64,000 nt of DNA from contig ML178782.1 in the NCBI GenBank assembly GCA_004366385.1, positions 62,001 to 126,000 of the forward strand, given 5' to 3'. This document shows, in pieces, positions 33,436 through 42,646 of the stretch; within the stretch, counting starts at the first letter, position 1, and every line of letters begins with the position of its first letter. A program made the translations under genes and the position numbers. The notes under the pieces were generated by a model. The model ran no database searches and was not told the origin of the DNA. It was given only the letters and a program-made list of their open reading frames with translations. This DNA comes from Actinomycetota bacterium. Its GTDB lineage: Bacteria > Actinomycetota > Thermoleophilia > Gaiellales > Gaiellaceae.

Positions 33436-34740
33436 CTATGCCCACCCCGTCACGAGCCAGCGGCCGCGTCTGAAGCGGGCGGCCATCAGCGCGAGGCGCA
33501 CGAGGATGAGAACGACGAGCGCGGCCCACACGCCGCGGATCCCCCAGTCGCCCGCGAGCGTCGCGAGCAGCAGGCCTGCGCACGCGGCGAACGCCACCAC
33601 CATCGAGATCGCCAGGAACGGCCCGTCGCCGGCGCCGATGAGGATCCCGTCGAGCGCGAACACCGCCCCGTTCAGCGGCTGCATGAGCGCGAAGAGCGGC
33701 CACAGGAGCGCGGCCTCGGCCAGCACCGACGCGTCGCCGGTGAAGATCCGCGGCAGCACTCCCGCGAGCGCGAGCATCGCGACCGTGAACGCCCCGCCGA
33801 CCGCCACCGAGAGCCAGATCATCCGCGAGCTCGCCGCGTACGCGCGCTCGGATCGCCCGGCTCCCAGCTCCCTCCCCACGATGATCTGCCCCGCGATCGC
33901 GATCGAGTCGAGGACGAGCGCGAGGAAGATGAAGAGCTGGAACGCGATCTGATGCGCGCCGATCGCGGCCTCGCCGGATCTCGTCGCCACCGCCCCGGCC
34001 AGGACGAACGAGCCCATGAGCGCGCTCGTCCGGATGAAGATCCACTTCCCGAGCGAGAGGACGCGCCGCGCTAGCGCGAGGCTCGGCCTCGCCTCCCGCC
34101 GCTCGAGCCCCCGGAGCACGGCGACGACGAACGCGGCCCCCATCCCGAGCTGCGCGAGCGCCGTGCTCCAAGCCGCGCCCTCGATCCCCCAGCCGAAGCC
34201 GTACACGAAGATCACCTCGAGGATCACGTTCACGACGTTCGCGGCGATCACGATGACGAGGGGCGTCCGCAAATCGGCGATCCCACGTAGGTAGCCCTGG
34301 CCGCCGAGGGCGAGGAACGCGGCGGGGAAGCCGATCGCCGCGATGCGGAGGTACGTGACCGCGTAGTCGGCCGCCTGGCCCTCGCCGCCGACGAGCGCGA
34401 CGAGCGGCTCCGCGAAGAGCGCGATGAGCGCCGAGACGGCGATCCCGAACGCGAGCGAGAGCCACAGCGCCTGCGCCCCGAGCCGGCGCGCGACCTCTCG
34501 CTCCCCCGCACCGCCCGCGCGCGCGACCTGCGCCGTCGTCCCGTACTGGAGGAAGTTGAAGATCGCGAACGCGCCGCCCAGCATCACGGCCGCGATCCCG
34601 AGCGCCGCGAGCTGCGGGCGGCCGAGGTGGCCGACGATCGCGGTGTCGACGAGGAGGTAGAGCGGCTCGGCCGCGAGCGCACCGAGCGCCGGGAGCGCGA
34701 GCTTGAGGATCTCGCGGTCGTACGACGAGCGGAGCCTCAT
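33436..34740 (-). CDS. MATE-family efflux transporter (DinF-like)
   Basis: A 434-residue, twelve-helix multidrug/Na+ or H+ antiporter. PALGALAAEPLYLLVDTAIV, GHLGRPQLAALGIAAVML and GQGYLRGIADLRTPLVIVIA are the DinF-branch N-terminal half, and GAHQIAFQLFIFLALVLDSI the second half. ATG at 34740 is preferred; the open frame to 34833 crosses repeat copy C. Two palindromic repeats stand upstream. Confidence 0.9.
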   Translation of the reverse strand: MRLRSSYDREILKLALPALGALAAEPLYLLVDTAIVGHLGRPQLAALGIAAVMLGGAFAIFNFLQYGTTAQVARAGGAGEREVARRLGAQALWLSLAFGIAVSALIALFAEPLVALVGGEGQAADYAVTYLRIAAIGFPAAFLALGGQGYLRGIADLRTPLVIVIAANVVNVILEVIFVYGFGWGIEGAAWSTALAQLGMGAAFVVAVLRGLERREARPSLALARRVLSLGKWIFIRTSALMGSFVLAGAVATRSGEAAIGAHQIAFQLFIFLALVLDSIAIAGQIIVGRELGAGRSERAYAASSRMIWLSVAVGGAFTVAMLALAGVLPRIFTGDASVLAEAALLWPLFALMQPLNGAVFALDGILIGAGDGPFLAISMVVAFAACAGLLLATLAGDWGIRGVWAALVVLILVRLALMAARFRRGRWLVTGWA

Positions 34741-34774
34741 AGCACGGACAGGGCCGAGAGAGCCGTCCTCCGAC

Positions 34775-34799
34775 GCCAAGTGACAACTTGTAACTTGGC
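34775..34799. repeat. palindromic repeat, copy C
   Basis: Contains CAACTTGTAACTTGG with a symmetric left arm (GCCAAG, then TGACAACTTG). It is upstream of the MATE gene and about 5.6 kb from copies A and B. Confidence 0.75.
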
Positions 34800-34829
34800 A
34801 CGGAACTCGCCGCAGAGAGTCGGAAACCG

Positions 34830-34852
34830 CCAAGCTGCAACTTGTAACTTGG
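34830..34852. repeat. palindromic repeat, copy D
   Basis: Contains CTGCAACTTGTAACTTGG. It lies 54 bases, centre to centre, from copy C, in the gap between the MATE and GT4 genes. Confidence 0.75.
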
Positions 34853-34912
34853 GGACCCCTTCGGACCTGGCCGCGGCGCGGCCGGCGGCCGCGGACGGGC
34901 TCGAGAGCGAGC

Positions 34913-35959
34913 TCACGCGCCGGCCGTGGCCGCGATCGTCGCCTCGTAGGCCGCCACGTAGTCCGCGACCATGCGCTCTGTCGAGAAGCGCTCCTCGACC
35001 TCGGCGCGCAGCACCTCGGGGTCGAGCTTGTCTGCGAGCTCGAGGATCTCCGGCTCCTCCATCTCCCGGTAGTTGTCGACGAGGACGCCCGTGCGGCCGT
35101 GGTCGACGATCTCGGGGAAGGCGCCGCGGCGGGTCGCGATCACCGGCGTCCCGCACGCCATCGCCTCGATCACGACGAGCCCGAACGGCTCCTCCCAGTC
35201 GATCGGGTTGATCAACGCGCGCGCGCCCATGAGGAGCTCGACCTTGTCCGCGTGCCCGACCTCGCCGACGTACTCGAGCGAGCCGCCGAGGTGCGGGCGG
35301 ATGAACTCGTCGAAGTAGCGGATCTCGAGCGGCTCGCGGCACTTCGCGGCGATCTTCAGCGGCAGCCCCGTCTCGAGCGCCACCGCCAGCGCGCGGTGCG
35401 CCCCCTTGTCCGGGCTCATGCGCCCGAGGAAGAGCAGGTAATCGCCTCCGGTCTTCCGCCGGAAGGGATAGACGGAGAGGTCGAGCGCGTTCGGGCAGTT
35501 GGCGATCCAGGGCAGGTTCGGCTTCGGCCTGCGCTGGTTCATCGAGATGGAGATGAGCTTCGTCCGCGGCGCAAGCGAGATCACGTCCTCGTACATCCGG
35601 CCCGGCTGCCCGGTCAGCGGCCCGTGCACGGTGTGGCAGAAGGGCACGTCGACCAGGCCGCCGAACGCGAGCCCGAGCAGGCCCGTGTGGTCGTGCAGGA
35701 CGTCGAAGTCGCCGGGTCGCCGGAGCGCGTGCATCGTGTGCTGCATCTCCCAGTACGTGTGCCCGATCCACTCGCTCGGCGCGGTCTGAAACACGTACTC
35801 GAGCCGCGCCCGGGTCTGCGAGTCGCCCGAGGCGAAGAGCGTCACGTCGTGGCCGACGTCGACGAGCCCGTCGGCGAGCAGCGCGACGACGCGCTCGGTC
35901 CCCCCGTACGCCTGCGGAGGCACGGGGAACCAGCACGGACTGAGAATCCCGATTCGCAT
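34913..35959 (-). CDS. GT4-family glycosyltransferase
   Basis: A 348-residue GT-B glycosyltransferase. MRIGILSPCWFPVPPQAYGG is the N-terminal loop, LLFLGRMSPDKGAHRALAVA opens the nucleotide-sugar domain, and EEPFGLVVIEAMACGTPVIA contains the EX7E motif. ATG at 35959 shares a base with the TGA of the debranching-type gene. Placed after a glycogen-debranching-type enzyme, it may build or modify a glucan or a trehalose/glucosylglycerate-like product. Confidence 0.9.
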   Translation of the reverse strand: MRIGILSPCWFPVPPQAYGGTERVVALLADGLVDVGHDVTLFASGDSQTRARLEYVFQTAPSEWIGHTYWEMQHTMHALRRPGDFDVLHDHTGLLGLAFGGLVDVPFCHTVHGPLTGQPGRMYEDVISLAPRTKLISISMNQRRPKPNLPWIANCPNALDLSVYPFRRKTGGDYLLFLGRMSPDKGAHRALAVALETGLPLKIAAKCREPLEIRYFDEFIRPHLGGSLEYVGEVGHADKVELLMGARALINPIDWEEPFGLVVIEAMACGTPVIATRRGAFPEIVDHGRTGVLVDNYREMEEPEILELADKLDPEVLRAEVEERFSTERMVADYVAAYEATIAATAGA

Positions 35960-38001
35960 CAGACGCCTTCCGAGATCGTTACACGGCCGTTGTCGACCCC
36001 GATCGACCAGGTCCGGCCGAACGCGCGGACGGCCTCGACGCGCAGCCCCTCGAGCCAGCTCGGGAGCTCGTCCTCGACCGTGGTGACGAGCCGCTCGCGC
36101 GCGCGGTCGGGCTCTATCCCGAGGAGGACGCGGACGAGGAGGATCGGCGTGCCCGCAGCCCAGGCCTGGGGGCGGGCAGCCGTCGGGTAGGCGATCGGGA
36201 ACGGGGTCTCGTCGCGGGCGTAGCCGGCAAAGACCTCGGGAAGCGACCAGTCGAAGTGGCCGGCGGCCTCGATGAGCGCGCGCGAGACGCGGCGCGCAGG
36301 CTCGACGTGGCCGTGGCGCGCGAGCCCCCACGCCGCGAGCGCCGAGTCGTGTGGCCACACGGTGCCGTTGTGGTAGCTCAGCGGGTTGTAGGCCGCGTCG
36401 TCGCTCGACATCGTTCGGATCCCCCAGCCCGACCAGAGCCCCTCGCCGAGGAGCTGGTCGACGACGGTCGCGACCCGCTCGGGCCCCACGATCCCGCTCC
36501 AGAGCAGGTGCCCCATGTTGGAGCAGCGCGCGTCGACCTTCTGCTTCTGGCCGTCGAGGGCGAGCGCGTAGAAGCCGCCCCGCTCCGGGACCCAGAATGC
36601 GTCCTCGAACCGCGCCTGGAGCGCAGCCGCCTCCGCCTCCAGCCGATCGGCGAGCGCGCGGTCGCGCCACACCTCTCGCGCGATCTCTGCGAGTCCGAGC
36701 TTCGCGGCGTACACGTATCCCTGCACCTCGACCGGCGCGATCGGCGCGTCGGCCAGGCGCCCGTCGTGGAAGCGCTGGGAGTCGCCGGAGTCCTTCCACG
36801 ACTGGTTCGCGAGGCCGCCGTCCGCACGGCGCGCGTACTCGACGAAGCCGTCGCCGTCGGAGTCGCCGTAGCGGTCGATCCACTCGAGCGCGCGCAGCGC
36901 CGGCTCGTGCAGGCGGGTGGCGAGCCCGGTGTCGTCCGTCCAGCGCCACGTCTCCGAAAGGAGCACGAGGAACAGCGGCGTCGAGTCGATCGAGCCGAAG
37001 TAGCGCGAGAACCAGAGGTCCGCGGCGCGGCCGTGGCGCACCTCGTGGACGATCTTCCCCGGCTCGGCGTCGATCTCCGGGTCCTCCTCCTCGGCCTGGA
37101 GCTCCGCGAGCGCGTCCAGCGCGCCGGTCGCGAGCTCGGGCCCGAGCAGCAGCGTCTGGAGCGAGGTGACCGCCGTGTCGCGACCGAACACGGTCATGAA
37201 CCACGGCATCCCGGCCGCGAACAGCGGGTGGCGGTTGTCACCCGAGCGCATGCGCAGCGCGCCGAGGTCGTCGATCGAGCGGTCGAACGCGCGGCGGAGG
37301 CTCTCCCAGCCGCCGCGCACGCGCGGGACCCGCAGCGTCCAGGCCGCGGCGACGTCCGCGCGCGTCTCCCGCTCCTCCTCGAGCCCCTCGGCCGCGGCGT
37401 GGGCGTGGTCGAGCGTGGGAAGCGCCTCGAGGCTGACCGTCCAGCGCTCGTGCGCGCCGAGCGCGAGCCGGAACGAGACCTCGCCGTGCGCGAGCTCGAA
37501 CGGCTCAGAGATGGCGACGCGCGTGCGCAGCTCGCCGCCCGCGTCCGCGATCACCACGCGCTGCTCCTCCTGCGTCGCCGGCGCGAGCGGCGGCAGCTCG
37601 GGCGCGTGCAGCGGGTCCCCGAGCGCGAAGTCGTACTGCTTCACCGAGATGATGTCCGCGAAGTCGGCGCCGACGTCGAGCGAGAGGTCGAGCTCGAGGC
37701 GCTCCATCGTCTCGTTCCGAACGGTGATCCGCTCCTGGAGGCCCGTGCCGACGAAGCGCTCGCGCGCGACCGAGAGCGCGTCGTGCGGGAGCCCGTTCAC
37801 GGGCGGGTTGCGGAGGTAGAACGCCGCCGCGTAGTGGCCGACCCGGCCCGAGGAGAGCAGCAGCGGCCGCTCGCCCTCGATCCGCAGCACGAGCCGCGAG
37901 AGGAAGCGCGTGTCGTGCGCGAAGAACCCGCTCGTCTCGGCGGCGATGTCGCCGCGGTCGTCCGAGATGCAGAACGTCGACCCCTCGAGGACCGTGAGCA
38001 T
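35959..38001 (-). CDS. amylo-alpha-1,6-glucosidase/glycogen-debranching family
   Basis: A 680-residue protein. The N-terminal GDE_N_bis domain (FCISDDRGDIAAETSGFFAH, RFLSRLVLRIEGERPLLL) takes about 200 residues. The C-terminal (alpha/alpha)6 barrel has GMPWFMTVFGRDTAVTSLQT, DGDGFVEYARRADGGLANQS and NPLSYHNGTVWPHDSALAA. Such enzymes act on alpha-1,6 branches or related glucosides. The stop touches the GT4 start and the SDR gene lies two bases upstream, so the three form one operon. Confidence 0.9.
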   Translation of the reverse strand: MLTVLEGSTFCISDDRGDIAAETSGFFAHDTRFLSRLVLRIEGERPLLLSSGRVGHYAAAFYLRNPPVNGLPHDALSVARERFVGTGLQERITVRNETMERLELDLSLDVGADFADIISVKQYDFALGDPLHAPELPPLAPATQEEQRVVIADAGGELRTRVAISEPFELAHGEVSFRLALGAHERWTVSLEALPTLDHAHAAAEGLEEERETRADVAAAWTLRVPRVRGGWESLRRAFDRSIDDLGALRMRSGDNRHPLFAAGMPWFMTVFGRDTAVTSLQTLLLGPELATGALDALAELQAEEEDPEIDAEPGKIVHEVRHGRAADLWFSRYFGSIDSTPLFLVLLSETWRWTDDTGLATRLHEPALRALEWIDRYGDSDGDGFVEYARRADGGLANQSWKDSGDSQRFHDGRLADAPIAPVEVQGYVYAAKLGLAEIAREVWRDRALADRLEAEAAALQARFEDAFWVPERGGFYALALDGQKQKVDARCSNMGHLLWSGIVGPERVATVVDQLLGEGLWSGWGIRTMSSDDAAYNPLSYHNGTVWPHDSALAAWGLARHGHVEPARRVSRALIEAAGHFDWSLPEVFAGYARDETPFPIAYPTAARPQAWAAGTPILLVRVLLGIEPDRARERLVTTVEDELPSWLEGLRVEAVRAFGRTWSIGVDNGRVTISEGV

Positions 38002-38003
38002 GG

Positions 38004-38735
38004 CTACGAGGGACGGCGCACGATCCGGCCGCCGCTCGACTGCGCGAGGGCCTTGACGACGACCTCGTCGACGTTCACGTGCGGGGGGCGGGTGAGCGCG
38101 AAGAGGACGCAGTCGGCGACGTCGTCGGGTGTGAGCGGGTCGACGTTCTCGTACACGGCCTTCGCCCGCTCGGCGTCGCCCTTGAAGCGGACGAGCGAGA
38201 ACTCGGTCTCGGTGAGGCCGGCGTCCACGGTGGTGACGCGGATGTCGCGGCCGAGCAGGTCCTCGCGCAGGCCGTACACGAACCCGCGCAGCCCGAACTT
38301 GGCCGCGACGTACGACGCGGCGTTCTCGTACGCCTGCCGGCCGGCGACGGAGCCGGTGAAGAGGATGTGGCCGCCGTCGCGGACGTGCGGGAGGCAGAGC
38401 CGCGTCATGCGCAGCACGCCGTCGACGTTCGTGTGCAGCACGGTCGCCTCGTCCTCCTCGTTCGACTCCCAGAACGGGTAGCGGCCGAGCGCGAGGCCCG
38501 CGTTGTTGTAGAGGATGTCGAGGCCGCCGAGCTCGGCGACGGCGCGGCCGACGAACGCCGCGGACGACTCCTCGTCGGTCACGTCGAGCGGGAGCGCGAG
38601 GTCGGCCTCGATCCGCTCGACCCGCCGCGCGCCGCCGACGACCCTCACGCCCGCCTCGCGCAGCTTGCGCACGGTCGCGGCGCCGATGCCGCTGGAGGCG
38701 CCGGTGACGATCGCGGTCCTGCCCTGGAGGTTCAT
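38004..38735 (-). CDS. SDR-family oxidoreductase
   Basis: A 243-residue short-chain dehydrogenase. IVTGASSGIGAATVRKL binds the nucleotide, LDILYNNAGLALGR the central strand, and ASYVAAKFGLRGFVYGLRED the catalytic YxxxK. SVAGRQAYEN supplies the catalytic Ser region. ATG at 38735. It is the first gene of the debranching/GT4 operon, 32 bases downstream of the cyclophilin gene, and resembles YdfG-like broad hydroxyacid dehydrogenases. Confidence 0.9.
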   Translation of the reverse strand: MNLQGRTAIVTGASSGIGAATVRKLREAGVRVVGGARRVERIEADLALPLDVTDEESSAAFVGRAVAELGGLDILYNNAGLALGRYPFWESNEEDEATVLHTNVDGVLRMTRLCLPHVRDGGHILFTGSVAGRQAYENAASYVAAKFGLRGFVYGLREDLLGRDIRVTTVDAGLTETEFSLVRFKGDAERAKAVYENVDPLTPDDVADCVLFALTRPPHVNVDEVVVKALAQSSGGRIVRRPS

Positions 38736-38767
38736 CCGCGGGAGTGTAGGGCGAGAGACGAGAGGAC

Positions 38768-39220
38768 TTACGAGAGCTCGACGGACTCGATCGTGACCGG
38801 CGTCAGCGGGCGGTCGCGGCCGTCGCGCTCCACCATCGAGATCTTGTCGATGACGTCCTGCCCGGAGGTGACGCGCCCGAAGACCGTGTGCTTGCCGTCG
38901 AGCCACGGGGTCGCCTCCGCGGTGACGATGAAGAACTGCGAGCCGTTCGTGTTCGGCCCCGCGTTCGCCATCGCGAGCGCGCCGCGATCGACCTTGTGCT
39001 CGTTGAACTCGTCCTCGAACTGGTAGCCGGGGCCACCCGTGCCGGTGCCCTCGGGGCAGCCACCCTGGATCATGAAGTCCGGGATCACGCGGTGGAAGAT
39101 CAGCCCGTCGTAGAACCCGTCGGCCGCGAGCTTCGTGAAGTTCTCGACCGTCTTCGGGGCCTCGTCGGGATAGAGCTCGAGCTCGATCCGGCCCTCGCTG
39201 GTGTTCAGAGCTGCGTTCAT
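38768..39220 (-). CDS. cyclophilin-type peptidyl-prolyl isomerase
   Basis: A 150-residue cytoplasmic cyclophilin. [39 protein letters not shown] and [20 protein letters not shown] hold the catalytic Arg (FHR), the Phe/Gln set and the conserved Trp. There is no signal peptide. ATG at 39220; the in-frame extension to 39370 runs through the structured region upstream and is not used. Confidence 0.93.
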   Translation of the reverse strand: MNAALNTSEGRIELELYPDEAPKTVENFTKLAADGFYDGLIFHRVIPDFMIQGGCPEGTGTGGPGYQFEDEFNEHKVDRGALAMANAGPNTNGSQFFIVTAEATPWLDGKHTVFGRVTSGQDVIDKISMVERDGRDRPLTPVTIESVELS

Positions 39221-39246
39221 CGCGCGCACCCTACCCCAGTGGTGAG

Positions 39247-39365
39247 GTGGGGTGTACTGATCGGTGGCCCCCGTCTGGATCCCTCGAACGAGGGAACTTT
39301 CGGCCTGACGCCCCACAACGACGTCCTGACTCCCGATGATGCGGGATGCCGCCCGCTGTTCGGGC
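39247..39365 (+). ncRNA. candidate structured leader RNA (unassigned)
   Basis: The plus strand folds by eye into an outer 9-bp stem, 39247-39255 with 39308-39316 (one G-T wobble). This encloses CCCTCG-AA-CGAGGG at 39281-39294. Two short hairpins follow: TCCCG/CGGGA (39331-39346) and GCCCG/CGGGC (39351-39365). The region ends 36 bases before a small reading frame. It matches no riboswitch class known to me. It could be an attenuator or a protein-binding leader. Confidence 0.35.
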
Positions 39366-39400
39366 TGCACCCGAACCGACGAGGGAGAGGGGTGGGAAGG

Positions 39401-39595
39401 ATGGACAACGGCACCAACGGAGCGCGCGCGCTGACCGTCGAGCGAGGCGACGACGTCGAGGCCGCCGGGCTGTCGCAGGCGATTCGCGATCTGATCCTGT
39501 GGTTCACGGTGACGGACGGGGAAGGGACGCTCGATCGCGCGGCGTTCACGCGCCAGTCGCTCCCGCCGCCGGACGCACCGCCTCAGCCCTCCTGA
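39401..39595 (+). CDS. small protein of 64 residues, unknown
   Basis: [20 protein letters not shown] leads into [20 protein letters not shown] and a proline-rich end ([12 protein letters not shown]). ATG at 39401 follows a purine-rich run (GAGGGAGAGGGGTGGGAAGG), so translation is plausible. It converges on the P-loop gene, ten bases from its stop. No family is recognised. Confidence 0.45.
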   Translation: MDNGTNGARALTVERGDDVEAAGLSQAIRDLILWFTVTDGEGTLDRAAFTRQSLPPPDAPPQPS

Positions 39596-39605
39596 CCGAC
39601 CGGGA

Positions 39606-40679
39606 TCAGCCGTCGAGCGCCCGCCGGAGGAGCAGGTCGAGCTCCGACTGGCCGTCGACGTCCAGCAGGTTCAGCGCGCGCGTCCCAGACAGCTTCTCGC
39701 AGAGCGCGACGCCGGCGGCCGTGGTCGTCGCCTTGCCCGCGACGACGTCGGGGACGACGCCGTGCGCGTCCGCCACGCCGACGACCGCGTACGGATCGGA
39801 CGCGCAGAGGATCCGGAAGCGGATGTGCTCGCGCAGCGCCTCCTCCGCGAGATCGACGTTGTAGGGCTCGAGCGGCGACGCGCCCGCCTCGCCGACGACG
39901 ACGTCGAGGTCGGCGCCCGCGAGGCTCGAGACCATGTGCGCGAGCGCCGCACGGTAGACGTCGGGCTCGCACACCGTGGAGGGCAGCCCCGCGTCGACGA
40001 AGTCGACGACGTGCGCGGTGCCCGCGTCCCGCATCGCGAGCGCATCGGCGTAGCGCGCGACCCCCGTCAGCTTCACGCCCCCGACCCGCAGGCCCCGGGC
40101 CGTCAGCAGCCGGACGGCGATCTTGGCCGTCGTCGTCTTGCCCGCGGACATCGACGTCCCGATGATCAGGATCACGGGCGCGTCGAGCTCCCGGCGCTCG
40201 AGCGGGAGCACGAAGTCGGACATCGTGAGCTTGCCGCCGTCCTCGAGGACGTGGCCGAGGTAGCGGAGCGGGATCACCTGCGGGAGCGACTGGGGTGCGA
40301 CCGACGTGCAGCGGCCGAACACTCCCGCGCGCGTGAGCGAGTCGAGCCGGAGGTCGTCGCCGACGTCACGCCAGTCCCCGACCGACTCGAGCGTCGCGAA
40401 CCGCGACCCGAGCGCCCCGACGAGCACGTCGCGCGGGAAGACCTCGGCCATGCGCCCGCTCGTCGACTCGACGGTGTGCGCGACCCCGGGGCGCTCGAGC
40501 ACGGTGGCCGCGACGAAGTCCCCGGTCGCCCACGACTTCCGCGGCAGCGCCTCGACCGAGCCGGAGCCGAGCCGCCCGGCGAGGTCGGCGATCCGGGTGA
40601 CGCTCGCGAAGACGACGTTCGCGCCGACGGGCGCCCAGGGGAAGGGCGCGGTGCGGGCCGGGGCGGCGGTCTCGTTCAC
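39606..40679 (-). CDS. P-loop NTPase, DUF1611/MobB-like, unknown role
   Basis: A 357-residue protein. The N-terminal 170 residues form a separate domain (RSTL-type strands such as [20 protein letters not shown]). The C-terminal half is a P-loop NTPase starting [40 protein letters not shown] and [20 protein letters not shown] give Walker B-like strands. The domain resembles DUF1611 and MobB-type NTPases, but the assignment is weak. GTG at 40679 overlaps the TGA of the M20 gene upstream. Confidence 0.6.
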   Translation of the reverse strand: MNETAAPARTAPFPWAPVGANVVFASVTRIADLAGRLGSGSVEALPRKSWATGDFVAATVLERPGVAHTVESTSGRMAEVFPRDVLVGALGSRFATLESVGDWRDVGDDLRLDSLTRAGVFGRCTSVAPQSLPQVIPLRYLGHVLEDGGKLTMSDFVLPLERRELDAPVILIIGTSMSAGKTTTAKIAVRLLTARGLRVGGVKLTGVARYADALAMRDAGTAHVVDFVDAGLPSTVCEPDVYRAALAHMVSSLAGADLDVVVGEAGASPLEPYNVDLAEEALREHIRFRILCASDPYAVVGVADAHGVVPDVVAGKATTTAAGVALCEKLSGTRALNLLDVDGQSELDLLLRRALDG

Positions 40680-41842
40680 GGCTCCACCTCCGCGGGGAGC
40701 AGCAGCAGGAGCGAGAGCAGCGCGGCCCGCTCGGGGAGGCTCGCGAGCACGACGTGCTCGTCGGGTGCGTGCGCCCCCTCGCCGACGGCGCCGAGCCCGT
40801 CGAGCGTCGCCGTGTACAGGCTCGTGATGTTCGCATCGGAGGCGCCGCCGACGGCTGCCTCCTGGAGCGCGAGCCCGATCTTCTCCCCCTCGGCCCGCGC
40901 CGCCTGCCACAGCGCCCGGTTCCGCGGGTTCGGCTCCAGCGGGAGCCGGCCGAAGCGGCCGCTGACCTCGACCGTGAGCCCCTCTCCGACGGGAGCGAGC
41001 GCCTTGAGCGAGCGCTCGACCTCCTCCGCCGCCTCGAGCGTGGGGACTCGCACGTCCACCTCGGCCCGCGCGACGGGCGCGACCACGTTCGGGCGCAGCC
41101 CGCCGTCGATGGTGCCGACGTTGACCGTGATCCCGCGCGTGGCGTCGTTCAGCGCGAAGAGCCGCTGCACCTGGTGGGAGAGCTCGAGGATCGCGCTCAC
41201 GCCCTCCTCCGGGTTCACGCCGGCGTGCGCCGCGCGCCCGCGGACGGTGACCGTGAAGCGGCCGGCGGACTTCCTCGCGGTCTTGAGCCGGCCCTCTCGC
41301 CCGTACGGTGGCTCGAGCACGAAGGCGCGCGCGGCGCCGGGCGAGAGCCGCTCGAGCGCGGCGCGCGACTCGACGCTCCCGATCTCCTCGTCCGTGTTCA
41401 CGAGGACGACCGGCGTCACCTCCGGCCGGAAGCCGCACTCGGCGAGCGCGCGCAGCGCGAAGAGGCCGACGACGAGCCCGCCCTTCATGTCGAACGCGCC
41501 CGGGCCGTGCGCGCGGCCGTCGTCGATCCCGACCCCGAGCTCGGCGGCGCTCCCGAGCGGCCAGACCGTGTCCACGTGCCCGACGACGAGCTGGTACGGC
41601 GCGTGCCGCCGCCGGTCGGCCGGCCGCGCGTAGAGCAGGCCGGCCGTCCGCCTGCCTGGACGCAGCCGCACGTCGAAGCCGATCTCGTGCAGCTCGTCCG
41701 CGAGCAGCGCGAGCGCGGGGCCGTGCGCCTCCGGGGCCATGCTCGGCGTCTCGGCATCGACCAGCCGGAGGAGGAGGTCCGCCATCTCCCCGCTCCGGTC
41801 GACGAGCCAGGCGTGCAGGAGCGCTGCGCCGGCCTCGTCCAT
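40676..41842 (-). CDS. M20-family metallopeptidase
   Basis: A 388-residue zinc peptidase of the CPG2/ArgE type. LVVGHVDTVWPLGSA holds the first zinc His and the Asp, PGAFDMKGGLVVGLFALRAL the bridging Asp, VVLVNTDEEIGSVESRAALE the Glu pair, and AVGGASDANITSLY the later Asp. ATG at 41842, two bases after the stop of the flavin reductase gene. The neighbours suggest it handles a small peptide or N-acylated amino acid. Confidence 0.9.
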   Translation of the reverse strand: MDEAGAALLHAWLVDRSGEMADLLLRLVDAETPSMAPEAHGPALALLADELHEIGFDVRLRPGRRTAGLLYARPADRRRHAPYQLVVGHVDTVWPLGSAAELGVGIDDGRAHGPGAFDMKGGLVVGLFALRALAECGFRPEVTPVVLVNTDEEIGSVESRAALERLSPGAARAFVLEPPYGREGRLKTARKSAGRFTVTVRGRAAHAGVNPEEGVSAILELSHQVQRLFALNDATRGITVNVGTIDGGLRPNVVAPVARAEVDVRVPTLEAAEEVERSLKALAPVGEGLTVEVSGRFGRLPLEPNPRNRALWQAARAEGEKIGLALQEAAVGGASDANITSLYTATLDGLGAVGEGAHAPDEHVVLASLPERAALLSLLLLLPAEVEP

Positions 41843-41844
41843 CG

Positions 41845-42456
41845 TCACACCCGGAAGTCGAAGGGGTAGGGGAAGGACAGGCTCTCGCGGACCTGGGCGA
41901 AGCGGCCCGGGCTCAGGTACGCGAGGAGCGGGGAGCCGGCGACGAGGTCGGCGTCGTCGCTGTCGGAGAGGCGCACCGTATCCGCGGCCGCCGCGGCGGC
42001 GACGATCCTCCCGACGACGAGGGCGCTGTCGTCGAACCCCTCGACGATCCGCTCGAGCTCGCACTCGAGGTGCAGGTAGCAGCCGTCGACGAGGACGCCG
42101 TCGACGCGGGTCGCGGGGAACGTGCGGAGCGCCGCGAGGGTCGGCTTGGAGGAGTCCTCGAGCCGGCCGCCCGCGGCGAGGCTCGCCTCGACGATCTGCG
42201 AGGGGCGCGGGAAGCTCACGGTGAACGCGCCGCGCGCCTCGGCGTTGCGGAGGGTCGCGTGCCGCCGCGAGCAGACGAAGCAGAAGCGGTTCTCCCAGCC
42301 GAGCGGCATGGCCAGATGCTTCGGCGCGAGGTCGGGGGTGCCGTCGTCCTCGAGCGTCCCGACGAGCACCAGCGGCGCGACGACGAAGACCTTGCTCCAG
42401 ATCGGCGTGTCGGTCGAGAGCACGACGAGGTCGGCGGGCAGCGCAGACGTCTCCAT
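41845..42456 (-). CDS. flavin reductase-like (DIM6/NTAB) protein
   Basis: A 203-residue FMN-binding split-barrel protein. FVVAPLVLVGTLEDDGTPDL, FCFVCSRRHATLRNAEARGA and FTVSFPRPSQIVEASLAAG are the flavin reductase domain. ATG at 42456 (METSALPADLVVLSTDTPI); the open frame to 42567 is not used. It heads an operon with the M20 peptidase and the P-loop NTPase. Confidence 0.85.
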   Translation of the reverse strand: METSALPADLVVLSTDTPIWSKVFVVAPLVLVGTLEDDGTPDLAPKHLAMPLGWENRFCFVCSRRHATLRNAEARGAFTVSFPRPSQIVEASLAAGGRLEDSSKPTLAALRTFPATRVDGVLVDGCYLHLECELERIVEGFDDSALVVGRIVAAAAAADTVRLSDSDDADLVAGSPLLAYLSPGRFAQVRESLSFPYPFDFRV

Positions 42457-42569
42457 GCCTCCATGCTGCGCGCCGCGAGCAGCCGAGACGAGCGAGCCGC
42501 CACCGATCCCGCTGCGTGGAAACCACTGATCCCCTGGACAGACCGGGCAGCCGCGCTCCGTCATCAAAC

Positions 42570-42610
42570 GCTAATGCCCGGCTTATCGAGCACTAAGGGG
42601 CCGGTGCTCT
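42570..42610 (+). promoter_or_regulatory. three 11-bp repeats upstream of the frameshifted sigma gene
   Basis: CTAATGCCCGG, CTTATCGAGCA and CTAAGGGGCCG start at 42571, 42582 and 42593, exactly 11 bp apart, followed by GTG. The block ends 37 bases before the sigma start. A matching block precedes the PKD gene (43540-43580). Confidence 0.6.
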
Positions 42611-42646
42611 CCTTTCGTGATGAGCGCCGGGCCCGGGTGACAGGCC

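Noticed and set aside
39247-39400. Fluoride, c-di-GMP, c-di-AMP or cobalamin riboswitch before the small frame
   Set aside because: The conserved core sequences of those classes are not present; kept only as an unassigned structured leader.
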